Assembly (NCBI GenBank): GCA_050847315.1
Contig: CP193791.1
Reading direction: 5' to 3' (one strand)
Source of the DNA: Cedecea sp000277545
Lineage (GTDB): Bacteria; Pseudomonadota; Gammaproteobacteria; Enterobacterales; Enterobacteriaceae
DNA length: 64,000 nucleotides
Positions 9,539 through 17,213 of this stretch are shown here, piece after piece; within the stretch, counting starts at the first letter, position 1, and each line of letters opens with the position of its first letter. A program made the position numbers and the translations under genes. The notes under the pieces were generated by a model. That model worked only from the letters and a program-made list of their open reading frames with translations, did not search any database and was not told where the DNA came from.

Positions 9539-10063
9539 GTGTTCGAAAAACTGCGTTCTCGCCTGGTTCAGGCTGGTCCTTCTTTGCTGCGGGTTCCGGT
9601 CAAGCTAACCCCTTTTGCCGTTAAGCGTCAGGTCCTGGAGCAGGTGCTGGGCTGGCAGTTTCGTCAGGCGCTGCAGGATGGCGAGCTGGACTTTCTGGCA
9701 GGCCGCTGGCTAAGTATTGAAGTACGCGATCTGGGCCTGAAGTGGTTTACTTCCGTTGAGGACAATAAGCTGCTGGTGTGCGACGATGCACCTGCAGATG
9801 TGAGCTTTAGCGCTGAGGCCAACGATCTGTTGCTGATCGCCGCTCGCAAGCAGGATCCTGATACCCTGTTTTTCCAGCGTCGTCTGGTCATTGAAGGCGA
9901 CACGGAACTCGGGTTATATGTGAAGAATCTAATGGATGCCATTGAGCTGGATGCCATGCCTAAACCGCTGCGCATCCTGCTATTACAGCTGGCTGATTTT
10001 GTTGAGGCGGGTTTGAAACACAACGCCGCCCCTGAAGGTAATTCGATAGGTGAGCCATGTTAA
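9539..10063 (+). CDS. ubiT: UbiT, SCP2-domain lipid-binding accessory factor
   Basis: 174 residues (formerly YhbT), an SCP2-like sterol-carrier domain protein needed for anaerobic ubiquinone synthesis, thought to bind the isoprenoid intermediates for UbiUV. The start is a GTG at 9539, with a strong ribosome site AAAGGAG eight bases upstream (9524-9530); the E. coli N-terminus (MLDKLRSR) aligns to MFEKLRSR. The apparent upstream extension to 9473 lacks a ribosome site. Its last seven bases overlap yhbS, suggesting coupled translation. Confidence 0.94.
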   Translation: MFEKLRSRLVQAGPSLLRVPVKLTPFAVKRQVLEQVLGWQFRQALQDGELDFLAGRWLSIEVRDLGLKWFTSVEDNKLLVCDDAPADVSFSAEANDLLLIAARKQDPDTLFFQRRLVIEGDTELGLYVKNLMDAIELDAMPKPLRILLLQLADFVEAGLKHNAAPEGNSIGEPC

Positions 10064-10560
10064 TTCGTGTAGAAATTCCCATTGATGCACCCGGCATCGA
10101 CGCGCTGCTGCGCCGTTCCTTTGAAGGTGAGGGTGAAGCTGAGCTGGTGAAAGCACTGCGGGAAGACGGGCTGTTAACGCTGGGTCTCGTCGCCACCGAC
10201 GATGAAGGGCAGGTGATTGGCTACGTGGCCTTCAGCCCGGTCGCTGTAGAAGGCGAAGAGCTGCAGTGGGTGGGGCTTGCACCGCTGGCGGTAGATGAGT
10301 CGGTTCGCGGGCAGGGCATTGCCAAACAGCTGGTATACGAAGGGCTGGATTCTCTGAATGAGTTTGGCTATGCCGCCGTGGTCACGCTGGGTTCGCCGGA
10401 GATGTATGGTCATCTTGGCTTCCAGCCTGCGGCCCGTTACGATCTGCGCTGCCGCTGGCCTGGCACCGAAGCGGCATTCCAGGTTCATCCGCTGGCGGAT
10501 GATGCCCTGAACGGCGTCAGTGGCCTGGTAGAATATTCTGACCACTTCAACACCGTTTAG
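10057..10560 (+). CDS. yhbS: GNAT-family N-acetyltransferase YhbS
   Basis: 167-residue Gcn5-related acetyltransferase. The acetyl-CoA-binding signature is VDESVRGQGIAKQLV, followed by the YGHLGF segment near the C-terminus. The start overlaps the end of ubiT. Its 3' end overlaps the convergent yhbQ by four bases. The E. coli homologue is only loosely characterised. Confidence 0.9.
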   Translation: MLIRVEIPIDAPGIDALLRRSFEGEGEAELVKALREDGLLTLGLVATDDEGQVIGYVAFSPVAVEGEELQWVGLAPLAVDESVRGQGIAKQLVYEGLDSLNEFGYAAVVTLGSPEMYGHLGFQPAARYDLRCRWPGTEAAFQVHPLADDALNGVSGLVEYSDHFNTV

Positions 10561-10850
10561 CGAGTTTCCCCTTGAAGGCTTGTCAGCAGGTCTTCAAGGG
10601 CTACCTTGCCCACCACCAGCCGCTCTTTCTCGGCCTTGCTCAACTGTTTAATTCGGTATTCGGCCCGCAGCGCCAGCGACCGGTTGCCCACCACCTGACT
10701 AAATACCAGATCCAGCTCCCCCTTGCCGCGCAGCGCCTTGGCTCCTTTCCCTGACTGATGCTGGGCAAAGCGGCGAGCTACGTCGGTGGTGATGCCGGTA
10801 TAAAGGCGGTTATCGGGGCAGCGAATTAAATAGAGATACCAGGGAGTCAT
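10557..10850 (-). CDS. yhbQ: GIY-YIG domain protein YhbQ
   Basis: 97 residues forming one GIY-YIG nuclease-type domain: YLYLIRC ... LYTGITTDVARRFAQH, a conserved downstream arginine and the RAEYRIKQLSK segment. The E. coli homologue has been linked to DNA damage processing, but the family member's substrate is not settled. Convergent overlap of four bases with yhbS. Confidence 0.92.
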   Translation of the reverse strand: MTPWYLYLIRCPDNRLYTGITTDVARRFAQHQSGKGAKALRGKGELDLVFSQVVGNRSLALRAEYRIKQLSKAEKERLVVGKVALEDLLTSLQGETR

Positions 10851-10903
10851 AGGGCGGGCGCATAATTAACATTTGTCGCAGAGTAACACTGTTCAGGATG
10901 ACG

Positions 10904-11332
10904 ATGGAATCACTCAATGCCATCAGCCGCTGGCTGACAAAACAACATGTTCTCAGCTACTGCGTGGGCAGTGGGCACTCGCTTTGGTGCGCGAACGCGT
11001 TTTACGTTTTCGACCCTGAACGCGTGGCCTTTTATCTGTTGAGCGAGACTTCATCCCGCCACGGTGAGCTGATTGGGGAGCAGGCCCCGGTCGCCGGGAC
11101 GATAAACGGCCAGCCCAAAACCGTGGCGCTTATCCGGGGCGTACAGTTCCGGGGGGAAATTCGTCTGCTGGCGGCAGAAGAAGCGGCTGACTTTCGTATT
11201 CGCTACCTGAAGCGTTTCCCGATAGCCAAAGTCATGTCGGCCCCGATGTGGGAAATTCGGCTCGATGAGATAAAAATGACGGACAACACGCTCGGCTTCG
11301 GGAAAAAGCTACACTGGCTACGTGACGAGTAA
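10904..11332 (+). CDS. yhbP: YhbP, UPF0306 flavin-binding-like protein
   Basis: 142 residues from the ATG at 10904, with AGGATGACG before it. An ATG at 10898 sits inside that ribosome site and is less likely. Matches E. coli YhbP in the segments WCANAFYVFD, GTINGQPKTVALIRGVQF and EIRLDEIKMTDNTLGFGKK. The family resembles pyridoxamine-phosphate-oxidase-like split-barrel proteins; its reaction is unknown. Followed 20 bases later by yraR. Confidence 0.9.
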   Translation: MESLNAISRWLTKQHVLSYCVGSGHSLWCANAFYVFDPERVAFYLLSETSSRHGELIGEQAPVAGTINGQPKTVALIRGVQFRGEIRLLAAEEAADFRIRYLKRFPIAKVMSAPMWEIRLDEIKMTDNTLGFGKKLHWLRDE

Positions 11333-11352
11333 ATTCATTCTCAGGAGGCAGT

Positions 11353-12006
11353 ATGAGTCGTGTTCTGATCGTCGGCGCCACGGGGCTTGTGGGCGGCCAT
11401 TTACTCCGCCTGCTTAGTCAGGACTCGCGCGTTACCTCGATTGTGGCACCCACCCGCCGTCCGCTGCCGGTAGCGCTGAACAAGGTTGTTAATCCACACG
11501 ATCCACAGCTGTCAGACGCGTTCGCGCAGGTCACGGAACCGGTTGATACGGTCTTTTGCTGCCTGGGTACAACACTTCGCGAGGCCGGCAGCAAAGAGGC
11601 GTTTATCCTGGTCGATTACACACTTGTCGTGGACGCCGCTCTCACGGGCCAGCGGCTTGGGGCAAAACAGATGCTGGTGGTCAGCGCGCTGGGCGCGAAC
11701 AGCCGCTCGCCGTTCTTCTACAACCGCGTGAAGGGTGAAATGGAAGATACGCTGATAGCGCAAACCTGGCCGCGTCTGACTATTGCCCGTCCCTCAATGC
11801 TGCTGGGACATCGCCAAACCCGTCGCTTAAACGAAGTCGTCATGCTGCCGATTTTTAAAATGCTGCCCGGCAATCTCAAAGCCATTGAATCGCTGGACGT
11901 GGCAAAAGCCCTGCTTTTTGAAGCGTTCAACCCCGTTCGGGAAGGAGTAACTATTGTTAATTCTGCCGAACTACGAGAACGCGCTCAGTACTATGCCGTG
12001 GAGTAA
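11353..12006 (+). CDS. yraR: NAD(P)-binding Rossmann protein YraR
   Basis: 217-residue atypical short-chain-dehydrogenase-like protein. The N-terminus VLIVGATGLVGGHLLRLL is a dinucleotide-binding glycine motif, and YNRVKGEMED carries a YxxxK-like pair. It matches E. coli YraR, whose substrate is unknown. CAGGAGGCAGT precedes the ATG. It ends the block that is contiguous in E. coli near 71 min. Confidence 0.88.
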   Translation: MSRVLIVGATGLVGGHLLRLLSQDSRVTSIVAPTRRPLPVALNKVVNPHDPQLSDAFAQVTEPVDTVFCCLGTTLREAGSKEAFILVDYTLVVDAALTGQRLGAKQMLVVSALGANSRSPFFYNRVKGEMEDTLIAQTWPRLTIARPSMLLGHRQTRRLNEVVMLPIFKMLPGNLKAIESLDVAKALLFEAFNPVREGVTIVNSAELRERAQYYAVE

Positions 12007-12053
12007 TTGTTCCAGAGAGCTTATGTGGCATTATTTACGTTGGTTTTGTAAAT

Positions 12054-12080
12054 AAAAGCCACATTATTACATGGCTTTTT
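12054..12080 (+). terminator. Intrinsic terminator of yraR
   Basis: AAAAGCCA ... TGGCTTTT stem with a ten-base AT-rich loop and a terminal T-run. Confidence 0.8.
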
Positions 12081-12146
12081 AATAGCAAAGGCATGCCGCT
12101 CAATAAACTATTGAGAAGATAACTGTCAGGTGTTAAAGGCTAAATA

Positions 12147-12677
12147 TTAAAAGGACTGCAGGTAATCAATATATCCTTTGGCGCTATTTTCCAGCTGCTG
12201 GGCGGAAACTTCATATTCAGCCCCATAAAATGCGTAGAAGGGCTGATAATCCGCTTCGACATATTTCGCGGTCATTTCAAACGGCAGAAGTATTTCCTGT
12301 AACGAATGCTGATAGCGCCCATCACGAGAAAAATCCTCCTCTTTGATACCGGCGCTTACCGCCAGCGCGAACTTACGGCCTCTGAGCTTATGCCCGCTGG
12401 TAGAGCCGTAGGCCCAGCCATAGGTAAAGACCTCATCCAGCCACTGCTTTAACAACGGTGGGCTGTTAAACCAGTACAGCGGGAATTGCAGAATAATTTT
12501 ATCGTGCTGTTCAATCAGTTTCTGCTCCCTTTCCACATCAATAACACCATCTGGATAAGCCTGATAAAGATTGTGGATTGTATATAACTCTGGATGAGTT
12601 TCTAATTCGCTTACCCAACGCTTATTAATTTTAGACTCATTAATATTCGGATGAATAACAATAATTAACGTCTTCAT
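12147..12677 (-). CDS. NAD(P)H oxidoreductase, flavodoxin-like (KefF/MdaB-type)
   Basis: 176 residues with the flavodoxin-like fold of NAD(P)H:quinone reductases. N-terminal strand MKTLIIVIHPNINESKINK, the conserved DVEREQ segment, then FPLYWFNSPPLLKQWLDEVF and the glycine turn before the second flavin loop (RGRKFALAVSAG). Such enzymes make two-electron reductions of quinones or electrophiles with FMN or FAD. It diverges from an HxlR regulator, a common pairing in which the regulator senses the electrophile. The DNA is more AT-rich than its neighbours. A paralogue lies at 17214-17744. Confidence 0.85.
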   Translation of the reverse strand: MKTLIIVIHPNINESKINKRWVSELETHPELYTIHNLYQAYPDGVIDVEREQKLIEQHDKIILQFPLYWFNSPPLLKQWLDEVFTYGWAYGSTSGHKLRGRKFALAVSAGIKEEDFSRDGRYQHSLQEILLPFEMTAKYVEADYQPFYAFYGAEYEVSAQQLENSAKGYIDYLQSF

Positions 12678-12750
12678 GGTTTATTCCTCTTGAGGTGTTT
12701 GTCCGTTGGCATTTATTTGATGTTTGCATCATAGGAGGCTTTAAATTAAA

Positions 12751-12778
12751 GTACAATACTGTCATTGTTGATATGTAC
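12751..12778. promoter_or_regulatory. Candidate HxlR operator between the divergent pair
   Basis: Two GTAC blocks (12751-12754 and 12775-12778) form an imperfect inverted repeat in the shared promoter region, 20-47 bases before the regulator's start. Assignment is by position and partial symmetry only. Confidence 0.35.
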
Positions 12779-12797
12779 TATACCAAAGGATAGTGTT

Positions 12798-13151
12798 ATG
12801 AGCGAAAAGGCTGTGCCGGATTCTTGCGCATTTATGGGCGACACGGGCTTTGCCTACACGCTGTCGCTGGTGAATGGGAAATATAAAATGATCATTCTCT
12901 ATGCGCTGGCTGAGCATAAGCCGGTGATTCGCTTCAACGAGCTCAAGCGCAGCATTGAGACTATTTCGTTCAGAACCCTGAGCCTGACGCTGAAAGAGCT
13001 GGAGAATGACGGGTTGATTATCCGGAACGAATATCCGCAAATTCCACCCAAGGTAGAGTACAGCCTTTCAGAGCGTGGTAAGTCGCTGATCCCGGTTTTG
13101 GATATGATGTGTGAATGGGGAAACGTGCATCGTCATGATGTGCTGCAGTGA
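12798..13151 (+). CDS. HxlR-family winged-helix transcriptional regulator
   Basis: 117 residues from the ATG at 12798, preceded by AAAGGA; the frame is open further upstream, without a ribosome site. The HxlR core is visible: LVNGKYKMIILYAL, RFNELKRSIETISFRTLSLTLKELENDGLI, then the wing (PPKVEYSLSERGKSL). Cys10 is a possible redox or electrophile sensor, as in YodB- and HypR-type HxlR proteins. It diverges from the oxidoreductase at 12147-12677, which is its likely target. Confidence 0.88.
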   Translation: MSEKAVPDSCAFMGDTGFAYTLSLVNGKYKMIILYALAEHKPVIRFNELKRSIETISFRTLSLTLKELENDGLIIRNEYPQIPPKVEYSLSERGKSLIPVLDMMCEWGNVHRHDVLQ

Positions 13152-13152
13152 A

Positions 13153-13176
13153 GCTTCCCGCCGGCTATCGGGAAGC
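13153..13176. terminator. Bidirectional hairpin between hxlR-type gene and nrdG
   Basis: Perfect 8-bp stem GCTTCCCG / CGGGAAGC in a 30-base gap between convergent genes, with a short T stretch on the plus-strand side. Confidence 0.7.
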
Positions 13177-13181
13177 CTGAT

Positions 13182-13646
13182 TTAACGCAGATGATGAACG
13201 ACCTGGTTACTGCTGCCTCGCCAGATAAGCGCCGGGTCTTTTAAATCCTGAACAAACTTACCGTCCACCAGCACGTTGATTAACGCTACCACTTCCTGCT
13301 GTGCGGCGTTCAGTTCATCAATCTTATATCCCGTCCACACCCAGATGTCCTTGCCCGGGCATTCAGTACGCACGCGCTGCACCAGCTTTAGAATCTCGGG
13401 CACGTTCTGCGGATGCAGCGGATCGCCGCCCGAAAGCGAGATTCCCTGGCGCTTAACGCGGGTGTCGTTCAGGTCGGTAATAATGCGATCGGCCATTTCT
13501 GCGGTAAACGGCATGCCCGAATTTACGCGCCAGGTGCTTTTGTTGTAGCAGCCGGGGCATTCATGCACGCAGCCTGAGACAAACAGCGTGCAGCGAGTGC
13601 CGGGGCCATTGACGATGTCGACGGGGTAGTACTGGTGATAATTCAT
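13182..13646 (-). CDS. nrdG: Anaerobic ribonucleotide reductase activating enzyme NrdG
   Basis: 154-residue radical-SAM activase that installs the glycyl radical on NrdD. The cluster motif Cys26-x3-Cys30-x2-Cys33 is in GCVHECPGCYN, and the SAM-contact segment LSGGDPLHPQN follows. It lies downstream of nrdD on the same strand. The 154-base gap between them holds a palindromic repeat, but the two are expected to be co-transcribed. Confidence 0.97.
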   Translation of the reverse strand: MNYHQYYPVDIVNGPGTRCTLFVSGCVHECPGCYNKSTWRVNSGMPFTAEMADRIITDLNDTRVKRQGISLSGGDPLHPQNVPEILKLVQRVRTECPGKDIWVWTGYKIDELNAAQQEVVALINVLVDGKFVQDLKDPALIWRGSSNQVVHHLR

Positions 13647-13677
13647 TTTCGCATCTCAATTGACGCCATAGCTGCCT

Positions 13678-13785
13678 CACTCACCCCGGCCCTCTGTCAC
13701 AGGAGAGGGAGAAAACCAGCGCGCGGCGTAAGTATTTACACAGACAGTTCCCTCTCCCCTTAGGGGAGAGGGTTAGGGTGAGGGG
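13678..13785. repeat. GC-rich palindromic intergenic repeat, copy 1
   Basis: Composite element with outer arms TCACCCCGGCCCTCT and GAGGGTTAGGGTGAGGGG plus an inner palindrome CCCTCTCCCCTTAGGGGAGAGGG. It lies between nrdG and nrdD. Same family as copies 2-6 in this window; it resembles the REP/BIME class of enterobacterial extragenic palindromes. Confidence 0.85.
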
Positions 13786-13800
13786 AGTTCGCTTTATGGC

Positions 13801-15936
13801 TTAACCGATCTGCCCGTTGCCCAGGTGCTTCACGCGGCGCTTAACTTCTTCCTGCTTGCCGGCGTTAAACGGACGTGCGTCCGGGCTGCCGAGATAACCG
13901 CATACGCGGCGGGTAACCGACACGCGCGCCGCATCGTGGTTACCGCATTTCGGGCAGGTAAAGCCCTTGCTGGTACATTCGAACTCGCCGGTGTAGCCGC
14001 ACTCGTAGCATTCATCGATTGGCGTATTGGTGCCGTAGTAAGGCACGTGCTTGTAGCTGTAATCCCACACATCTTCCAGCGCCCGCAGGTTGTGCTGGAT
14101 GTTCGGGTACTCGCCGTAGCAAATGAAGCCGCCGTTAGCCAGAGGTGGGTAAGGTGCTTCGAAGTCGATTTTGTCGTAAGGATTCACCTTTTTCTCCACG
14201 TCGAGGTGGAAGCTGTTGGTGTAGTAGCCTTTGTCGGTAACGCCAGGAACGACGCCGAACTCAGCGGTATCCAGACGACAGAAGCGGTCGCACAGGTTCT
14301 CACTTGGCGTGCTGTAGAGGCTAAAGCCGTAGCCGGTTTCTGCCTTCCAGCTGTCGGTGGCTTCGCGCAGACGAGCCACGATAGCAACAGCTTTCTTACG
14401 CAGGGCTTCGCTGTCATACACGTGCTGATTACCGAACAGGGCGTTCACCGTTTCGTGGATGCCGATGTAGCCCAGGGAAATGGACGCCCGGCCATTTTTA
14501 AAGATCTCAGACACGTCGTCGTCGGCCTTCAGGCGCACGCCGCAGGCGCCTTCCATATAGAGGATCGGGGCCACTCGGGCTTTGACGCCTTCCAGGCGGG
14601 CAATGCGGGTCATCAGCGCTTTACGCGCCAGCAGTAAGCGTTCGTCCAGCAATTTCCAGAAGGTGGCTTCATCCCCTTTGGCTTCCAGCGCAATGCGCGG
14701 CAGGTTCAGGCTGATCACGCCGAGGTTGTTACGCCCGTCGTGGATCTGCTCGCCGTTTTCTTCGTATACGCCGAGGAAGCTGCGGCAGCCCATTGGCGTT
14801 TTAAACGAGCCGGTGACTTTCACCACCTGATCGTAGTTAAGGATGTCCGGGTACATGCGTTTGGACGCGCATTCCAGTGCCAGTTGCTTAATGTCGTAGT
14901 TGGCGTCGCCGAACTTATGGTTCAGACCGTCCTGGATCGCAAAGACCAGTTTTGGGAACACCGCGGTCTTGCGATTTTTACCCAGGCCGGCGATGCGGTT
15001 GCGCAGAATAGAAGTCTGGATCAGGCGTGATTCCCAACGGGTACCGAGGCCAAAACCAAAGGTGACAAACGGCGTCTGCCCGTTGGCGGTATGCAGGGTA
15101 TTCACTTCGTATTCAAGGGACTGGAAGGCGTCGTAGCACTCCTTCTCGGTGCGGGAGTGAGCATATCCCTCCGCGTCGGGGATCTGCCACTCTTCAGCAA
15201 TTTTACGGTGCTTGTTAAAGCTTTCGGTCACAAACGGGGCCAGCACTTCGTCAATGCGGTTGATGGTGGTTCCGCCGTAAATATGGCTGGCAACCTGGGC
15301 GATGATCTGCGCGGTAACCGCCGTTGCGGTAGAAATGGATTTTGGCGGTTCGATCTCGGCGTTACCCATTTTAAAGCCGTGGGTCAGCATACCTTTGAGA
15401 TCGATAAGCATGCAGTTGAACATCGGGAAAAACGGAGAGTAGTCGAGATCGTGATAGTGAATATCGCCGCGCTCGTGCGCGAGCACCACGTCGCGCGGCA
15501 GCAGGTGCTGCTTGGCATAGTGCTTGGCGACGATCCCGGCCAGCAGGTCGCGCTGGGTAGGAATCACTTTACTGTCTTTGTTAGCGTTCTCGTTGAGCAG
15601 GGCGGAATTAGTCTGCTCAACCAGGCCACGAATTTCCTGGTTCAGGCGGCCACGCTTCTCGCGCTCAATATCGCGGTCATGGCGATACTCAATATAGGCG
15701 CGCGCCAGCTGCTTGTAGTTTCCGGCCATGAGCTGGTTTTCTACGGCGACCTGGATCTCGCCGATGTCGACCTGGCTGCGACCGGCCATCTGCTGACTGA
15801 CGATATCTGCGACGGTGGCGCAATAGTCCGCGTCATCGACTCCCGCTGCTTTAGCTGCACGCAGAATGGCTTCTCTGATGCGCTCTGAAGTGAAAGGTAC
15901 CTTGCACCCGTCTCTTTTCATCACATGCGGTGTCAT
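13801..15936 (-). CDS. nrdD: Anaerobic ribonucleoside-triphosphate reductase NrdD (class III)
   Basis: 711 residues; E. coli NrdD has 712. It reduces NTPs to dNTPs without oxygen using a glycyl radical. An ATP-cone regulatory domain occupies the N-terminus (MKRDGCKVPFTSERIREAI). The C-terminal zinc site is CYECGYTGEFEC ... CPKCG. The radical glycine is Gly680 in RVCGYLGSPDARPFN. Start at 15936, with GGAG before it; the longer frame to 15966 adds ten residues not found in relatives. The upstream region holds FNR, NrdR and DnaA-type boxes, listed separately. Confidence 0.98.
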   Translation of the reverse strand: MTPHVMKRDGCKVPFTSERIREAILRAAKAAGVDDADYCATVADIVSQQMAGRSQVDIGEIQVAVENQLMAGNYKQLARAYIEYRHDRDIEREKRGRLNQEIRGLVEQTNSALLNENANKDSKVIPTQRDLLAGIVAKHYAKQHLLPRDVVLAHERGDIHYHDLDYSPFFPMFNCMLIDLKGMLTHGFKMGNAEIEPPKSISTATAVTAQIIAQVASHIYGGTTINRIDEVLAPFVTESFNKHRKIAEEWQIPDAEGYAHSRTEKECYDAFQSLEYEVNTLHTANGQTPFVTFGFGLGTRWESRLIQTSILRNRIAGLGKNRKTAVFPKLVFAIQDGLNHKFGDANYDIKQLALECASKRMYPDILNYDQVVKVTGSFKTPMGCRSFLGVYEENGEQIHDGRNNLGVISLNLPRIALEAKGDEATFWKLLDERLLLARKALMTRIARLEGVKARVAPILYMEGACGVRLKADDDVSEIFKNGRASISLGYIGIHETVNALFGNQHVYDSEALRKKAVAIVARLREATDSWKAETGYGFSLYSTPSENLCDRFCRLDTAEFGVVPGVTDKGYYTNSFHLDVEKKVNPYDKIDFEAPYPPLANGGFICYGEYPNIQHNLRALEDVWDYSYKHVPYYGTNTPIDECYECGYTGEFECTSKGFTCPKCGNHDAARVSVTRRVCGYLGSPDARPFNAGKQEEVKRRVKHLGNGQIG

Positions 15937-15958
15937 GATTTCTCCGTTTATTTTTAGG

Positions 15959-16044
15959 TTATCCACAAATGTAGGGGGATCTCCGGGAGCTCGTAGCCAG
16001 TTGTCCTGTCAAAATTTCCCGAAAGTTGGCCCTTTTTATCCACA
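15959..16044. promoter_or_regulatory. Two perfect DnaA boxes in the nrdD leader
   Basis: TTATCCACA occurs at 15959-15967 and at 16036-16044, both on the plus strand and 77 bases apart, in the untranslated leader of nrdD. A weaker relative (TTATCCTGA) follows near 16059. DnaA is known to act on nrdAB in E. coli; a role here is inference. Confidence 0.55.
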
Positions 16045-16094
16045 GATAATCCCCAAGCTTATCCTGAGGGCGTTGTCGTTATAATAGTCGATGA

Positions 16095-16110
16095 ATACAA
16101 CATGTAGGGC
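16095..16110. promoter_or_regulatory. NrdR box 1 (distal member of a pair)
   Basis: ATACAACATGTAGGGC matches 11 of 16 positions of the NrdR consensus acaCwAtATaTwGtgt and starts exactly 31 bases from box 2. That three-turn spacing is typical of NrdR box pairs. Confidence 0.6.
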
Positions 16111-16125
16111 CGGGATGCATTCTAA

Positions 16126-16141
16126 GTTCTATATATAGTGA
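16126..16141. promoter_or_regulatory. NrdR box 2
   Basis: GTTCTATATATAGTGA carries the complete core CWATATATWGTG of the NrdR consensus. NrdR represses ribonucleotide reductase genes when dATP is high. It overlaps the FNR box by four bases. Confidence 0.75.
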
Positions 16142-16151
16142 TTTGCATCAA
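16138..16151. promoter_or_regulatory. FNR box of nrdD
   Basis: GTGATTTGCATCAA matches TTGAT-N4-ATCAA at nine of ten defined positions. FNR activates nrdDG under anaerobic conditions in E. coli. The overlap with an NrdR box suggests direct competition. Confidence 0.75.
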
Positions 16152-16231
16152 ACATGTTTGCGATTTTATTGATTCAGAACAAAGTAAATCGGGGGCGGTA
16201 GAAACGGCGGGCGTTGTCTATGGGAGGGAAA

Positions 16232-17113
16232 TTATCCGATTAATTTTTCGTATAAATATTCTACAAACACCCGAGTCTTTGGCGGGATTTTTCCTCCGGC
16301 ATACTTCACCCAGAGCTGCTGCGGCTCGGGGGCTGAACCCTGCAAAATCGGCACTAACTTGCCTTCGGTGATGGGACGGGTGAGATACCAGTCGGCGAGA
16401 TAAACGATCCCCATGCCGGACAGCGCGGCATCCATCAGAGAATCCGGCGAGGTGGAGATAAACCAGGCTGAAGGCTCATCAAACAGTGTTTCGTTATTCA
16501 TCCATTGCTGAAGGCGCCCGGTGCCGGAGTTGCGGTGGATGAGGCAGCGATGCTTCGCGAGATCTTCCGGCGTTTGTGGCGTTCCGTGTTGAGCTAAATA
16601 TGCCGGTGACGCCGCCGTAATCATTTTCGAGGTATACAGCTCGCGCGCCACCACGCGGTTATCTCTTACCGTGCGGTGGCCGATGGCCACGTCAATGCGC
16701 TCGCCAATGAGGTTGACGCTGCGGGCTTCCATCGACATCTCAAAGCGAATCAGCGGATAGCGCCGCTGGAATTCGGCCAGGATCGGCATCAGGCAGTGGC
16801 GGCCAAAGCCAGGGATCACGCTGACGCGCAGCAGCCCCGAAGGTTCCGCCCCCGGATTAACCAGCGCCTGGTTCAGCGCCTGCCACAGCGGAGCGACCTC
16901 TTCACGCAGCGCAGTCCCTTCTTCGGTCAGTACCACAAAGTGCGTATTGCGCACAAAGAGCACGATGCCCAGCCGCAGTTCAAGCTGACGTATGCTTTTG
17001 CTCACCGCCGCGGGCGTAATGCCCAACTGACGGGCTGCCTCGGAAAAACTCTGGCAGTCTGCCGCCGCCAGAAAAGCGGGAATGAGCCGATGAACGTCAG
17101 CGGAAAGCATCAT
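16232..17113 (-). CDS. LysR-family transcriptional regulator
   Basis: About 293 residues from the ATG at 17113, which has AAAGG eight bases upstream; frames from 17110 and 17146 are also open. N-terminal LysR helix-turn-helix: FLAAADCQSFSEAARQLGITPAAVSKSIRQLE. The C-terminal substrate-binding-like domain is of the CrgA/DsdC-like short-chain type (RIDVAIGHR, SPAYLAQHGTP). It diverges from the oxidoreductase at 17214, its likely target. The inducer is unknown. Confidence 0.9.
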   Translation of the reverse strand: MMLSADVHRLIPAFLAAADCQSFSEAARQLGITPAAVSKSIRQLELRLGIVLFVRNTHFVVLTEEGTALREEVAPLWQALNQALVNPGAEPSGLLRVSVIPGFGRHCLMPILAEFQRRYPLIRFEMSMEARSVNLIGERIDVAIGHRTVRDNRVVARELYTSKMITAASPAYLAQHGTPQTPEDLAKHRCLIHRNSGTGRLQQWMNNETLFDEPSAWFISTSPDSLMDAALSGMGIVYLADWYLTRPITEGKLVPILQGSAPEPQQLWVKYAGGKIPPKTRVFVEYLYEKLIG

Positions 17114-17186
17114 ACTTGTAACCTTTGGTTGAAACAGATGTGCCATGTTATGGACTACAGGTAAGCCCTGTCATCTGAAAAGATAG

Positions 17187-17205
17187 CCTCATCCCAAAAA
17201 TGAGG
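17187..17205 (+). promoter_or_regulatory. Hairpin covering the ribosome site of the 17214 gene
   Basis: CCTCAT / ATGAGG inverted repeat with a 7-base loop. The 3' arm contains GAGG, the likely ribosome-binding sequence eight bases before the ATG. It may be a LysR operator (dyad) or an RNA structure. Confidence 0.4.
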
Positions 17206-17213
17206 TCTGAAAG

